A stretch of DNA of 64,000 nt from Modestobacter sp. DSM 44400 (GTDB taxonomy: Bacteria; Actinomycetota; Actinomycetes; Mycobacteriales; Geodermatophilaceae): assembly GCF_900107175.1 (NCBI RefSeq), contig NZ_FNOZ01000004.1, forward strand, positions 95,210-159,209. Direction: 5' to 3'. The translations under genes were made by a program, and so were the position numbers. Below, in pieces: positions 7,904 through 17,211 of this stretch. The notes beneath the pieces are model-generated. The model worked only from the letters and a program-made list of their open reading frames with translations, had not been told where the DNA came from and did not search any database. The first letter of the stretch is position 1, and each line of letters opens with the position of its first letter.

Positions 7904-9589
7904 TCAGTCGGCGGGCTCGTCCACCCAGTCCGGGCCGTTGACCTCGCCGGGCCCGGCCAGGTCGGCGGCGTCCACGATCGTGTACGCGTAGCCCTGCTCG
8001 GCGAGGAAGCGCTGCCGGTGGGCGGCGTACTCGCTGTCCAGGGTGTCCCGGCTGACGACGGTGTAGAAGTGCGCCTGCCGTCCGTCGGCCTTGGGGCGCA
8101 GCACCCGGCCCAGGCGCTGGGCCTCCTCCTGCCGCGAGCCGAACGTCCCCGACACCTGGACGGCGACCGCGGCCTCCGGCAGGTCGATGGAGAAGTTGGC
8201 CACCTTGGACACCACGAGGGTGCGGATCTCGCCGGTGCGGAAGGCCTGATACAGCCGCTCGCGCTCCTTGTTGGTCGTCGATCCCTGGATGACCGGGGCG
8301 TCGAGCGCGGCGCCGAGCTCTTCGAGTTGGTCGAGGTAGGCGCCGATCACCAGCGACGGCTCGTCGGGGTGGCGCTCCAGCACCCGGCGGATCACCGGCA
8401 GCTTCGACTGCGCGGTGGCGGCGATCCGGTAGCGCTCCTCGGGTTCGGCGACCGCGTAGGTCATCCGTTCCTCGTCGTCGAGGGAGACCCGCACCTCGAT
8501 GCACTCGGCCGGCGCGATGTAGCCCTGCGCCTCGATGTCCCGCCACGGTGCGTCGTACCGCTTCGGGCCGATGAGGGAGAAGACGTCGTCCTCGCGCCCG
8601 TCCTCGCGCACCAGCGTGGCGGTCAGGCCGAGCCGGCGGCGGGACTGCAGGTCGGCGGTCAGCCGGAAGATCGGCGCCGGCAGCAGGTGCACCTCGTCGT
8701 AAATGATCAGGCCCCAGTCCTGGGCGTCGAAGAGGTCCAGGTGCCGGTACTCGCCCTTCCGGCGGGTGGTGATCACCTGGTAGGTCGCGATGGTGACCGG
8801 CCGGATCTCCTTGCGCTCCCCGGAGTACTCGCCGATCTCCTCCTCGGTCAGCGTCGTGCGGGCGATGAGCTCGCGCTTCCACTGCCGGCCGGCAACGGTG
8901 TTGGTGACCAGGATCAGCGTGGTGGCCTTGGCCTCGGCCATCGCCGCGGCACCGACCAAAGTCTTGCCCGCACCACAGGGCAGCACGACCACGCCCGAGC
9001 CACCGGCCCAGAAGCCGTCGACGGCCTGCTGCTGGTAGTCGCGCAGATGCCAGTCTGCCTGGTCGAGCTCGATCTGGTGGGCCTGCCCGTCGACGTAGCC
9101 CGCGAGGTCCTCGGCCGGCCAGCCGATCTTCAGCAGCGCCTGCTTGAGCCGGCCGCGCTCGGAGGGGTGCACGACGACGGAGTCGGTGTCGATCCGTGCG
9201 CCGAGCATCGGACCCACCCGCTTGCTGCGGACGACCTCCTCGAGCACGGCGCGGTCGGTGCTGCTCAGCACCAGGCCGTGCACCGGGTTGTTGGCCAGGG
9301 TCAGCCGGCCGTAGCGGTCCATCGTGTCGGCGATGTCGACCAGCAGCGCGTGCGGCACGGGGTAGCGCGAGTAGCGCACCAGTGCATCGACGACCTGCTC
9401 CGCGTCGTGCCCGGCGGCGCGCGCGTTCCACAGCGCCAGCGGGGTGACCCGGTAGGTGTGCACGTGCTCGGGGGAGCGTTCCAGCTCCGCGAACGGCGCG
9501 ATCGCCGCGCGACACTCCTTGGAGAGCGGGTGGTCGACCTCGAGCAGCAGGGTCTTGTCCGACTGGACGATCAGGGGGCCGTCGCTCAC
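7904..9589 (-). CDS. XPB/Rad25-type DNA repair helicase
   Basis: 3'-5' DNA helicase, bacterial XPB homologue, 561 aa. From the N-terminus: a damage-recognition-like domain (MSDGPLIVQSDKTLLLEVDH), then RDYQQQAVDGFW, Walker A LPCGAGKTL, Walker B IIYDEVHLLPA, the XPB RED motif (REDGREDD) after GLTATL, and motif VI QRLGRVLRPKADG. The wording is almost that of M. tuberculosis Rv0861c as I recall it. GTG at 9589 is preceded by GAAGG at 6 nt and matches the mycobacterial N-terminus; the ATG at 9595 leaves no room for a ribosome-binding site. The helicase-associated partner gene lies at 11884-14148, separated by two inserted genes. Confidence 0.95.
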   Translation of the reverse strand: MSDGPLIVQSDKTLLLEVDHPLSKECRAAIAPFAELERSPEHVHTYRVTPLALWNARAAGHDAEQVVDALVRYSRYPVPHALLVDIADTMDRYGRLTLANNPVHGLVLSSTDRAVLEEVVRSKRVGPMLGARIDTDSVVVHPSERGRLKQALLKIGWPAEDLAGYVDGQAHQIELDQADWHLRDYQQQAVDGFWAGGSGVVVLPCGAGKTLVGAAAMAEAKATTLILVTNTVAGRQWKRELIARTTLTEEEIGEYSGERKEIRPVTIATYQVITTRRKGEYRHLDLFDAQDWGLIIYDEVHLLPAPIFRLTADLQSRRRLGLTATLVREDGREDDVFSLIGPKRYDAPWRDIEAQGYIAPAECIEVRVSLDDEERMTYAVAEPEERYRIAATAQSKLPVIRRVLERHPDEPSLVIGAYLDQLEELGAALDAPVIQGSTTNKERERLYQAFRTGEIRTLVVSKVANFSIDLPEAAVAVQVSGTFGSRQEEAQRLGRVLRPKADGRQAHFYTVVSRDTLDSEYAAHRQRFLAEQGYAYTIVDAADLAGPGEVNGPDWVDEPAD

Positions 9590-9701
9590 GCGCATCCTTC
9601 GCTTGGGGGCTTCGGCGCAGCTCCGCGCCGGACTCTCCACGGTAACGCGGGACGGCGACAGTCCCTTCCGGCTGCAACCCGCGTGACGCGCCCGGAAGGC
9701 T

Positions 9702-10442
9702 GACAGGTTCTATACCGGCATCGTTGCGGAGCTCTACCAGCCGCTGAAGTCCACCGCGCAGGACGCCGCGCCCTATGCCGACTTCATCGCGCGGCACGGC
9801 GAGTCGGCCCTGGAACTCGGCTGCGGGGACGGCGAGCCACTGCTCGACCTGCGCCGTCGGGGTTTGGACGTCGAGGGCGTCGACTCGTCGGCCGACATGC
9901 TCGACCGCTGCCGGAGGGCGGTCGCTGACGCCGGGCTCGACGTCGTCCTGCACCACCAGCGGATGGAGGAGCTGAACCTGCCGCGCCGGTACTCCTCGAT
10001 CTTCCTGGCTGGCCCGACCTTCATCCTGCTGCCGGACGACACCACCGCGCTGCGTTCCTTGCGCGGCATCCGGGCACACCTGGCTGACGACGGTGCCGCG
10101 CTGGTGCCGCTGTTCGTCCCCGCGCCGACACCGGAGCACCGGTTCGGCGAGATGCACGAGGCGCTGGCCGCAGAGGGCGCCCTGCTGCGGTTCTCCCTGC
10201 GCTCCGAGGAGCGTGACGAGGGCAGTCGGACGCGGCGCGCGGAGCTCCGGTACGAGCGGCACGCGGGAACCGACCGCACCGTCGTCGACCGCACCTGGAC
10301 GCTGCACCGGCACACGCAGAACGGGTTCCGGCGGCTGGTGACCGCGGCCGGACTGCGCACCGAGGCGGTGCAGGACGCCGCCGGGCGACCCGCGGCCGAC
10401 GACGCCACGGCGTTCGCCTTCCTGCTGCGGGCCGCCGGCTGA
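9702..10442 (+). CDS. class I SAM-dependent methyltransferase lacking an evident start codon
   Basis: Predicted methyltransferase of about 246 aa. The SAM motif I LELGCGDGEP is followed by GLDVEGVDSSADMLDRC (motif II acidic residue), and the C-terminal half is normal to the TGA at 10440-10442. The protein clearly begins around DRFYTGIVAELYQPLKS (from 9702), but no ATG, GTG or TTG lies in frame between the upstream stop (9684-9686) and motif I; the first canonical start, TTG at 9864, would remove motif I. Either a rare start (for example CTG at 9744), a lost start codon, or a one-base deletion at GGCTGACAGG. Substrate unknown. Convergent with the Cfa synthase gene. Confidence 0.65.
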   Translation, partial: DRFYTGIVAELYQPLKSTAQDAAPYADFIARHGESALELGCGDGEPLLDLRRRGLDVEGVDSSADMLDRCRRAVADAGLDVVLHHQRMEELNLPRRYSSIFLAGPTFILLPDDTTALRSLRGIRAHLADDGAALVPLFVPAPTPEHRFGEMHEALAAEGALLRFSLRSEERDEGSRTRRAELRYERHAGTDRTVVDRTWTLHRHTQNGFRRLVTAAGLRTEAVQDAAGRPAADDATAFAFLLRAAG

Positions 10443-10467
10443 CCGCAGGCCGTCGTCCCGGCCCGGG

Positions 10468-11748
10468 TCACACCCAGTCGGTGCGCCGCAGCGGCGGCTC
10501 CTCGCCGCCCGGCTTGCGCAGCAGCACCTGGTTCACGCCCATGTTCCCGGCCTCGAAGGCCAGCGCGCAGGCGGCCATGTACAGCCGCCAGACCCGGGCC
10601 CGGCCCTCGCTGGTCAGCTCGACGGCGGCATCCCAGTCCTCCTCCAGTCGCTGCACCCAGGCCCGCAGAGTCAGGGCGTAGTGCCGACGCAGCGCCTCCA
10701 CGTCGAGCACCTCGAGCCCGCCGCCCTCCAGCCGGCCGACCATCTCGCCGATGCTGAGCAGCTCGCCGTCCGGAAAGACGTAGCGGGCGATGAAGGTGTC
10801 GGGGTTCCACGTCGCCTCGCCGTCGTTCCAGGCGATCGCGTGGTTGAGCAGCCGGCCACCGGGGCGCAGGAGCGCGGTGAGCCGGGCGACGTACTCGGGC
10901 ATCTGCGCCCGCCCGACGTGCTCGGCCATGCCGATGGAACTGATCGCGTCGAAGGGCCCGTCGTCCACGGCGCGGTAGTCCTGCACCCGGATGTCGACCT
11001 TGTCGGTCAGCCCGGCCTCGGCCACCCGCTTGCGGGCCATCCGGGCCTGCTCCTCCGACAGCGTGATGCCCACGACCGTCACGCCGTAGCGCTGCGCGGC
11101 GTGGATCGCCATGCTGCCCCAGCCGCAGCCGACGTCCAGCAGTCGGGCGCCGGGGATGAGCCCGAGCTTGCGGCAGACCAGGTCGAGCTTGGCCTCCTGG
11201 GCGGCCTCCAGTCCGGCGTCCGGGGACTCCCAGACCGCGCAGGAGTAGACCATCGAGGGCCCGAGCACCAGGGAGTAGAAGTCGTTGCCGACGTCGTAGT
11301 GGTGGGCGATCGCCGCGGCGTCCCGGGAGCGGGAGTGTCGGCCCCCGGCCCGGCCGAGGTCGGCCTCCTCCGCCGGCGGCACCGGCTCGGGGCCGATCGC
11401 GCCCAGGCGCAGTGCGGTGCCGACCAGCCCGAGCCGCTCGCGCAGCGTGGGGGCGGCCATCGGCCCGGTCTCGGACAGCCGGCCGACGGAGCTCACCGCA
11501 GAGAAGGTGGCGAAGACGTCGTCCTCGACGTCGATCTCGCCGGCGACGTAGGCCCGGCCCAGCCCGAGCTGCCCGGGCGACCACACCAGCCGCCGCAACG
11601 CCCGCCGGGACCGGACGGCCACCACCGGGGCTCCCGGAGGGCCGGCGAGGGAGCCATCCCAGCCGCGCAGCCGCAGGGGAAGCTCCGAGGTGCCCAGGAC
11701 GGCGCCGAGCGCCGTCGCCAACCGGTCCGCGACCGTCTGCCGTGCCAT
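10468..11748 (-). CDS. cyclopropane-fatty-acyl-phospholipid synthase family methyltransferase
   Basis: Membrane-associated SAM-dependent enzyme (426 aa) that adds a methylene or methyl group across double bonds of phospholipid acyl chains. The N-terminal lipid-binding part includes LRRLVWSPGQLGLGRAYVAGEIDVEDD; the catalytic part has AIAHHYDVGNDFYSLVLGPSMVYSCAVW, SAM motif DVGCGWGSMAIHAA, GITLSEEQ and IGMAEHVG, all CFAS hallmarks. ATG at 11748. It may instead make 10-methyl branched fatty acids (BfaB/UfaA1-type); sequence alone does not decide, and no flavin-dependent partner gene adjoins it. The AT-richer inverted repeat 11826-11863 lies in its upstream region. Confidence 0.92.
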   Translation of the reverse strand: MARQTVADRLATALGAVLGTSELPLRLRGWDGSLAGPPGAPVVAVRSRRALRRLVWSPGQLGLGRAYVAGEIDVEDDVFATFSAVSSVGRLSETGPMAAPTLRERLGLVGTALRLGAIGPEPVPPAEEADLGRAGGRHSRSRDAAAIAHHYDVGNDFYSLVLGPSMVYSCAVWESPDAGLEAAQEAKLDLVCRKLGLIPGARLLDVGCGWGSMAIHAAQRYGVTVVGITLSEEQARMARKRVAEAGLTDKVDIRVQDYRAVDDGPFDAISSIGMAEHVGRAQMPEYVARLTALLRPGGRLLNHAIAWNDGEATWNPDTFIARYVFPDGELLSIGEMVGRLEGGGLEVLDVEALRRHYALTLRAWVQRLEEDWDAAVELTSEGRARVWRLYMAACALAFEAGNMGVNQVLLRKPGGEEPPLRRTDWV

Positions 11749-11825
11749 GTCCGCCCACCCCGTCCAGGTCAGCCAGTGCGCGACCCTGAGGGCGACGGTG
11801 ACCGGGTCAGGCGCTGGTTGCGAAA

Positions 11826-11863
11826 ATCAACTACGTCCGCCCCAAGTCTGGCGGATGGTTGAT
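11826..11863. promoter_or_regulatory. inverted repeat upstream of the Cfa synthase gene
   Basis: ATCAAC-tacg-TCCGCC-N8-GGCGGA-tg-GTTGAT: two stacked 6-bp arms. It lies between the 3' end of the helicase-associated gene and the cfa-like start, so it could terminate the first or control the second. The local base composition is AT-richer than its surroundings. Confidence 0.45.
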
Positions 11864-11883
11864 CATTCCCGGTAGCGGGGTGT

Positions 11884-14148
11884 TCAGGAGCTCGCGGCGC
11901 GTCCCGGTTCGTCGTCCTCGACGACGGCGACCGAGGTGATGCGGTGAACGGCGAAGGTGCGGCTCTCCCCGCGGCCCTCGTCGAACCCCTGCAGGAAGCC
12001 GCCCATCAGCGACACCGGCTGCACGATCCGCTGGCTCCCGCTGCCCTGGGCGTCGACGTAGCCCAGCCAGATCGGCAACCCGTCGCGGACGGCGCGGGTG
12101 AGCAGCTCCAGGGTGTTGGCGGTGGTGACCCCGGGGACCTGGCGCACCGGGTCGGTGCGGCGCGCGGCCAGCGCCGCGTCGCCGGCCCGGATCTCCCGGA
12201 CGGTCGCTGCGACGTCGTCCCGGGCCAGCGGGCGCGGCCCGGACACCGGCGCCGCGCCCGGCCGGCGGCCCACCGCCCGGGGCCGGGCCGGAGGACGGGT
12301 GAGGACGGCGCCCCCCGCGGACTCACCGGCCGGGGCGTACCCGGCCGACCGCAGCACGCTGAGCACCTCGTCGGCCGGCAGGCCGCTGACGAGCACGCCC
12401 GGAGCCAGCCGGCGCAGCTCCGCGTGGGCGGTGCGCCGGTCGTTGACCACCTGGGAGAGCAGCCCGTGGTCGTCGGAGCGGACGTAGCACTCGATCGCAC
12501 CCACCCGGAGCCGACCGTGCTGACGAGCGACGTCGTCGACGAGGTAGTCCAGCGCCTGTGGCACCGGGGTGCGGGAGGCGCGGGTGAAGAAGTCGTGCAG
12601 GTCGGTGGCCGACCAGCCGTTGTCCAGCGCGCGGCGGATGCTGCCGTCGGTCACCCGGTAGACCGTGGCCCCGCCGGAGGACTCGACATCGGCCAGCACG
12701 GCCAGCGAGCCGGCCAACTCGGCGACGAGCGGGCCGGGGGCGATCAGCGACAGGTCGGGTTGGGCGAGCACGTGGTCGACCGGGGCGGGCAGCAGGTCGC
12801 GCATGCTCATCGCGGCGCCGTCCGCACCGCTGCGCAGCAGCCCGCGGCCGCCGCTGCCCAGCACGCCCTGGACGACGATGCCCAGCCGTTCGGCCTCCGC
12901 CAGCAGCGCCGGCACCGGCGCCAGCCGGTCGGCCCGCCGCGGGGTGCGCCAGCGCAGCAGCGCGACGAGCTCGTCGGCGCGCAACCCGGTGCCGACCGGG
13001 TACTCGGCCAGCACCGCCAGGGCCGAGCCGCGCAGCGCCGGGGCGCTCTGCCGCACGACGTCGGGGGAGAGCACGTTGACCGCCTTGCCGGCGATGTCGC
13101 GCTGGCCCACCAGCGAGATGAGCCGGACGCTGGTCAGCCAGCACTCGGCCAGCACCGCCCACCGGTCGGGGAGGTCCTGCTCGCGCCAGGCGTCGTACTC
13201 GCGGGTGGGCAGCCACTCGTCGCGATGCGCACCGCCGACGTCCAGCAGGCCGGCGCAGTGCGCCAGCTCCGCCAGAAAGGCGATGTCTGCCTCGCTCACC
13301 TTGAGGTCGCGGGCCAGCCGCTTCTGGTCGCGGACGCCGAGCCCGCCGCTGCGCAGCAGGCCGGCCGGCTCTTCCTCCAGCGCGGTGAGGACGTCGGCCA
13401 CCCGGCCCAGCACCTCCAGCGCCGCGCCGGCCGCCTGCTGGTCGACCGTCGCCCGGTCCCGCCGGCTGACCTCGGCGTCCGGGCGCAGCCGCGGGGGCCC
13501 GTAGGGCTGATCGCCGCGCAGGGCCAGGCCGATCTCGCGGGGGAGCTCGACGTTGACCGCGTCGATGCGGGTCAGCAGGCCGCGCTGCAGCAGCCGGCGG
13601 GCCGGGGTGAGCGGGCCGTTGCCGGTGTCGGGCAGGTGACCGAGCGGCCGGTCGCCGGCCAACCGCTCGAGGACCGTGCGCTCCTCGGTGTCCAGCCCGT
13701 CGAGGGCGGCGGGCAGGTCGCGGGGGAGCGTGATCCGCAGGTCGACCGCCCGGCGGCCGAGCCCCGCCGGGTAACGGACCGACCGACGCACCTGGTCAGG
13801 GGCGTGCAGCTCGTCATCGCCCCACAGCAGCGCGCGGGTGGTCAGCGCCTCGACCGCGGCGTCCAGGACACCGGCGGGCACGCCCGGGAGCAGCGCGGGC
13901 AGGTCGGCGCGGGCCACGCCGTCGGTGGGGGCGAGCAGGACGACGTCGAGCACCTGGAGGGTGGCGGCGTCCAGTTCGTCGAGCGCGCGGTCGACCGACA
14001 CCGGAACCGCCAGGCGGGTGGCCAGCGCGACGACGTCCGACGGTGCGGGACGGGCGACGTCGGGGCGGGCGACCAGCAGCGCGCCCAACTGCTCGTCGGA
14101 GCGGGTGCGCAGCCAGGCGGCCAGCGTGGCGGGCGGGTCGGCAGGCAT
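11884..14148 (-). CDS. XPB-associated protein (helicase-associated/WYL-like domain)
   Basis: Large 754-aa protein resembling M. tuberculosis Rv0862c, the neighbour of the XPB helicase. The N-terminal half consists of winged-helix-like segments (DEQLGALLVARPDVARPAPSDVVALATRL; AATLQVLDVVLLAP; TALEEEPAGLLRSGGLGVRDQKRLAR). A central block (DLLPAPVDHVLAQPDLSLIAPGPL) resembles the helicase C-terminal associated domain of the XPB/Ssl2 group, and the C-terminus (LELLTRAVRDGLPIWLGYVDAQGSG...RTFAVHRITSV) looks like a WYL fold. No ATPase motifs. Its function is unknown; conserved linkage suggests it works with the XPB helicase. ATG at 14148 (GTG 14157 also possible). Divergent from the membrane gene at 14231. 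Confidence 0.85.
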   Translation of the reverse strand: MPADPPATLAAWLRTRSDEQLGALLVARPDVARPAPSDVVALATRLAVPVSVDRALDELDAATLQVLDVVLLAPTDGVARADLPALLPGVPAGVLDAAVEALTTRALLWGDDELHAPDQVRRSVRYPAGLGRRAVDLRITLPRDLPAALDGLDTEERTVLERLAGDRPLGHLPDTGNGPLTPARRLLQRGLLTRIDAVNVELPREIGLALRGDQPYGPPRLRPDAEVSRRDRATVDQQAAGAALEVLGRVADVLTALEEEPAGLLRSGGLGVRDQKRLARDLKVSEADIAFLAELAHCAGLLDVGGAHRDEWLPTREYDAWREQDLPDRWAVLAECWLTSVRLISLVGQRDIAGKAVNVLSPDVVRQSAPALRGSALAVLAEYPVGTGLRADELVALLRWRTPRRADRLAPVPALLAEAERLGIVVQGVLGSGGRGLLRSGADGAAMSMRDLLPAPVDHVLAQPDLSLIAPGPLVAELAGSLAVLADVESSGGATVYRVTDGSIRRALDNGWSATDLHDFFTRASRTPVPQALDYLVDDVARQHGRLRVGAIECYVRSDDHGLLSQVVNDRRTAHAELRRLAPGVLVSGLPADEVLSVLRSAGYAPAGESAGGAVLTRPPARPRAVGRRPGAAPVSGPRPLARDDVAATVREIRAGDAALAARRTDPVRQVPGVTTANTLELLTRAVRDGLPIWLGYVDAQGSGSQRIVQPVSLMGGFLQGFDEGRGESRTFAVHRITSVAVVEDDEPGRAASS

Positions 14149-14230
14149 CCGGTCCACGTTACGTCGCCGCGCTGCGAGGGCGCTGCTGAGGCGGGAAGGC
14201 GCGCACTCACTTCTCTGCGACCATTCCCCC

Positions 14231-14752
14231 GTGCCCGCCCTCGACGACCCGCAGACCCGCGCCGCGCTGGCCGCGCTCCGGGTGGGTGCGCTGCGCTGGC
14301 TCGGGGGCGGGGTGGTCGCCGTCGTCCTCGGGGCGCTGCTGACCGTGGCCGCCGTCCGGATCGCCCGGGATAGTGGAGAGCCGCTCCCCGGCGTCGGGCT
14401 CGCGGTGGTCGCCCTGGTCTTCGGCGGCCTGGCCGCCGCCGTCGTCGGGCTGGGCTCGCTGCTGCGCGCCCGCCGCTGGACCGCGGCGCTGTCGGGCACC
14501 TCCTGGCGGCTCGGCCGGCTGCGGGTGGCCGGCGCGGCCGCGCTGGCGATCGAGCCGCTCGGCTTCGACGAGCTGAGCGACGTGCCGCTGCGTGTGCAGC
14601 TCCTGTCCACCGCCGTCTGGCGGACCCGCGCGGTACAGCGGCTGGCCGAGGCCACCGTCTCCTACGCCCCGGTCTCGGCCCGGGAGTGGGTGCTCACCGC
14701 CGACGGCGCCGGCACCGTCTTCGGGGCCCGGACGGCCGGTCGGAAGCGCTGA
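14231..14752 (+). CDS. hypothetical membrane protein with two transmembrane helices
   Basis: 173 aa, GTG start at 14231. Two hydrophobic helices, about residues 23-45 (WLGGGVVAVVLGALLTVAAVRIA) and 55-80 (GVGLAVVALVFGGLAAAVVGLGSLL), are followed by a soluble C-terminal domain of about 90 residues (SWRLGRLRVAGAAALAIEPLGFDELSDVPLRV). I recognise no family. It is divergent from the XPB-associated gene with an 82-bp gap and followed by another small hypothetical gene. No ribosome-binding site is evident. Confidence 0.7.
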   Translation: MPALDDPQTRAALAALRVGALRWLGGGVVAVVLGALLTVAAVRIARDSGEPLPGVGLAVVALVFGGLAAAVVGLGSLLRARRWTAALSGTSWRLGRLRVAGAAALAIEPLGFDELSDVPLRVQLLSTAVWRTRAVQRLAEATVSYAPVSAREWVLTADGAGTVFGARTAGRKR

Positions 14753-14869
14753 CCGCAACTCGCGGACGACACGGTCTGGTGGACATCGCGCGTGCCTGGT
14801 GGACTGCACGGGAAGATGGACGCCGATGCGCCCCGGCGGACCGGGCAGCGCGCGGCAACTGGAGGCGAC

Positions 14870-15091
14870 ATGGCAAAGCGCAAGGACAAGCACGCTCACC
14901 TGGTCGAGCCCACCTGGGGCGAGTCCGAGGGTGGCGGCCCGCCGCTGACCGAACTGGTCAGCGAGATGGCCGGTGGGCCCTCGCCGTTCGGCGAGGATCA
15001 CGCCTTTCCGCTCCCGCCGGACAAGCTGCGCTACGCCCACCCGACCGACAAGCCCAACCGGGCCGGCCTGATGGCGGGCGAGGGCGCGTGA
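14870..15091 (+). CDS. hypothetical 73-aa soluble protein
   Basis: Small acidic/basic protein starting [20 protein letters not shown] and ending ...[20 protein letters not shown] at 14870 has GGAGG 5 nt upstream, a very clear ribosome-binding site. No membrane helix and no domain I recognise; rich in Pro, Gly and charged residues, so probably partly disordered. It lies between the two-helix membrane protein and the acyl-CoA ligase on the same strand. Confidence 0.65.
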   Translation: MAKRKDKHAHLVEPTWGESEGGGPPLTELVSEMAGGPSPFGEDHAFPLPPDKLRYAHPTDKPNRAGLMAGEGA

Positions 15092-15167
15092 GCGCGAAGA
15101 CGACGCCCTCGCGAACATCGCAGGGAGCGCCAGCAACCGAGGAGCGGAACGAGGGCGGAGTCGAGCA

Positions 15168-16826
15168 ATGAGCAAGGCCCCCGCGCTGCCGTCCTACAGC
15201 AGCGGAACCTCCACCGTGCCGCTGCTCGGCGACACGATCGGGGCGAATCTCGACCGGACGGCGGCGCGGGTGGGCGACCACGAGGCGCTGGTCGAGTGCT
15301 CCACCGGCCGCCGCTGGAGCTATCCCGAGCTGGTCGCCGAGGTCGACGCATGCGCGCTGGGCCTCGATGCGCTCGGTGTCGGCAAGGGCGACCGGGTCGG
15401 CATCTGGGCACCGAACTGCGCCGAGTGGGTCTTCGTCCAGTACGGGACGGCGAAGCTCGGCGCGGTGATGGTCAACATCAACCCCGCCTACCGCACACAC
15501 GAACTCGGGTTCGTGCTGCGTCAGGCCGGCATCTCGCTGCTCGTGGCCGCCCCGGCTCACCGGACCAGCGACTACCGGGCGATGGTCGACGAGGTGCGCG
15601 GCGAGTGCCCCGAGCTGCGCACGGTGGTCTACCTCGGCGAGCCGGAGTGGCAGCAGCTGTTGGAGACCGGCCGCGCCGGCGACCGGGCCCGGCTGGCCGA
15701 GCGGGAGACCCAGCTGTCGGCCGACGACCCGATCAACATCCAGTACACGTCAGGGACGACGGGTTTCCCCAAGGGCGCCACGCTCACCCACCACAATTTG
15801 CTCAACAACGGGTTCTTCGTGGGCGAGGGCTGCGGCTACACCGAGGCCGACCGGGTGTGCATCCCGGTGCCCTTCTACCACTGCTTCGGCATGGGCATGG
15901 GCAACATCGGCTGCACCTCGCACGGCGCGACGATGGTCATCCCGGCCCCGGCCTTCGACCCGGTCGCGACCCTGCGGGCGGTGCAGGAGGAGCGGTGCAC
16001 GTCGCTCTACGGCGTCCCGACGATGTTCATCGCCGAACTCGCGCTGCCCGACTTCGCCTCCTACGACCTGTCCAGCCTGCGCACCGGGATCATGGCCGGC
16101 TCATCGTGCCCGGTGGAAGTGATGAAGCGGGTGGTCGACGAGATGGGCATGGCGGAGGTGGCCATCTGCTACGGCATGACCGAGACCTCGCCGGTGTCCA
16201 CCCAGACCGGCGCGGACGACGACCTTGATCGCCGCACCGCCACGGTCGGTCGGGTGCACCCGCACCTGGAAGTGAAGGTCGTCGATCCCGGCACCGGCCT
16301 GACAGTTCCGCGGGGAGAGACCGGTGAGTTCTGCACCCGCGGCTACTCGGTGATGCTGGGCTACTGGCAGGAACCGGAGAAGACCGCCGAGGTGCTCGAC
16401 GCCGCGCGCTGGATGCACACCGGCGACCTGGCGGTGATGGACGAGGAGGGCTACCTCAACATCGTCGGGCGGATCAAGGACATGGTCATCCGCGGCGGGG
16501 AGAACCTCTACCCGCGGGAGATCGAGGAGTTCCTCTACACCCACCCCGACGTCGTCGACGCGCAGGTGATCGGCGTCCCCGACGAGCGGTACGGTGAGGA
16601 GCTGATGGCCTGGGTCCGGCTGCGTGAGGGCGCCGAGCCGATGACCGCCGAGTCGTTGCGCACCTGGTGCGCAGGCAAGCTGGCGCACTACAAGGTCCCG
16701 CGTTACGTCAAGGTCGTCGAGGCCTTCCCGATGACGGTCACCGGCAAGGTGCGCAAGATCGAGATGCGCGAGGTCGCCGTCGGAGAGCTGGGGCTGCAAT
16801 CGGCGGCCGCGCACCGCTTCGCCTGA
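15168..16826 (+). CDS. AMP-binding fatty acyl-CoA ligase (FadD type)
   Basis: ATP-dependent acyl-CoA synthetase of the ANL superfamily, 552 aa, activating a fatty acid via an acyl-adenylate. P-loop-like motif [19 protein letters not shown]5 motif [10 protein letters not shown]7 region [41 protein letters not shown], and the catalytic C-terminal lysine in [14 protein letters not shown]. Overall wording is close to the medium/long-chain FadD35-like actinobacterial group. ATG at 15168 with GGCGGAG 8-14 nt upstream. Its stop is 3 bp from the converging gene at 16830, so no room for a dedicated terminator. Chain-length preference is not readable. Confidence 0.93.
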   Translation: MSKAPALPSYSSGTSTVPLLGDTIGANLDRTAARVGDHEALVECSTGRRWSYPELVAEVDACALGLDALGVGKGDRVGIWAPNCAEWVFVQYGTAKLGAVMVNINPAYRTHELGFVLRQAGISLLVAAPAHRTSDYRAMVDEVRGECPELRTVVYLGEPEWQQLLETGRAGDRARLAERETQLSADDPINIQYTSGTTGFPKGATLTHHNLLNNGFFVGEGCGYTEADRVCIPVPFYHCFGMGMGNIGCTSHGATMVIPAPAFDPVATLRAVQEERCTSLYGVPTMFIAELALPDFASYDLSSLRTGIMAGSSCPVEVMKRVVDEMGMAEVAICYGMTETSPVSTQTGADDDLDRRTATVGRVHPHLEVKVVDPGTGLTVPRGETGEFCTRGYSVMLGYWQEPEKTAEVLDAARWMHTGDLAVMDEEGYLNIVGRIKDMVIRGGENLYPREIEEFLYTHPDVVDAQVIGVPDERYGEELMAWVRLREGAEPMTAESLRTWCAGKLAHYKVPRYVKVVEAFPMTVTGKVRKIEMREVAVGELGLQSAAAHRFA

Positions 16827-16829
16827 GGG

Positions 16830-17153
16830 TCAGATCTTCGCCCTGGCGCAGCCCGGGGCGAGCGTCGTGATCGCCTTGGACAGCAGGTTGCCGACCAGCA
16901 CACAGACCACCGCGGCGAGCACCGCGTTGATCGTCTCGGCGATCTTCGGGTCCGCAGGGGTGAACAGGTCCTTGGTGAACCAGCCCAGCGAGTCGCGCAC
17001 CCCCGAGGTGAACTCGACCAGCGGGTTCGTGGGGTTGGCCGCGAAGAACGTGAAGGCGGCGTAGACCACGATCAACCCGGCCACGAGCGAGGGCACCAGC
17101 CGGACGGCGGCGGCGAGCGGGGTCAGCAGCGAGGACGCAGCGCTGCGGATCAT
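16830..17153 (-). CDS. hypothetical small membrane protein
   Basis: 107 aa with ATG at 17153. Hydrophobic stretches near residues 12-36 (AAAVRLVPSLVAGLIVVYAAFTFFA) and 75-95 (INAVLAAVVCVLVGNLLSKAI) flank a soluble loop (NPTNPLVEFTSGVRDSLGWFTKDLFTPADPK). Not recognised. A longer in-frame start at 17249 would add 32 residues that look like non-coding sequence. Same strand as, and downstream of, the DUF202 pair, possibly the last gene of that operon. Confidence 0.6.
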   Translation of the reverse strand: MIRSAASSLLTPLAAAVRLVPSLVAGLIVVYAAFTFFAANPTNPLVEFTSGVRDSLGWFTKDLFTPADPKIAETINAVLAAVVCVLVGNLLSKAITTLAPGCARAKI

Positions 17154-17211
17154 GGGGGCATCGTGCACCGGCGTGTGGCCCGGCACCAACGTCCCGGCGT
17201 CCGGGTGGATC

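Noticed and set aside
10443..10467. Stem-loop repeat expected between convergent methyltransferase and cfa-like genes
   Set aside because: The 25-bp gap lacks the AGGACC and GGCC ends and the core; no copy is present.
16827..16829. Terminator expected between the acyl-CoA ligase and the converging small membrane gene
   Set aside because: Only 3 bp separate the stops and no hairpin is evident there.
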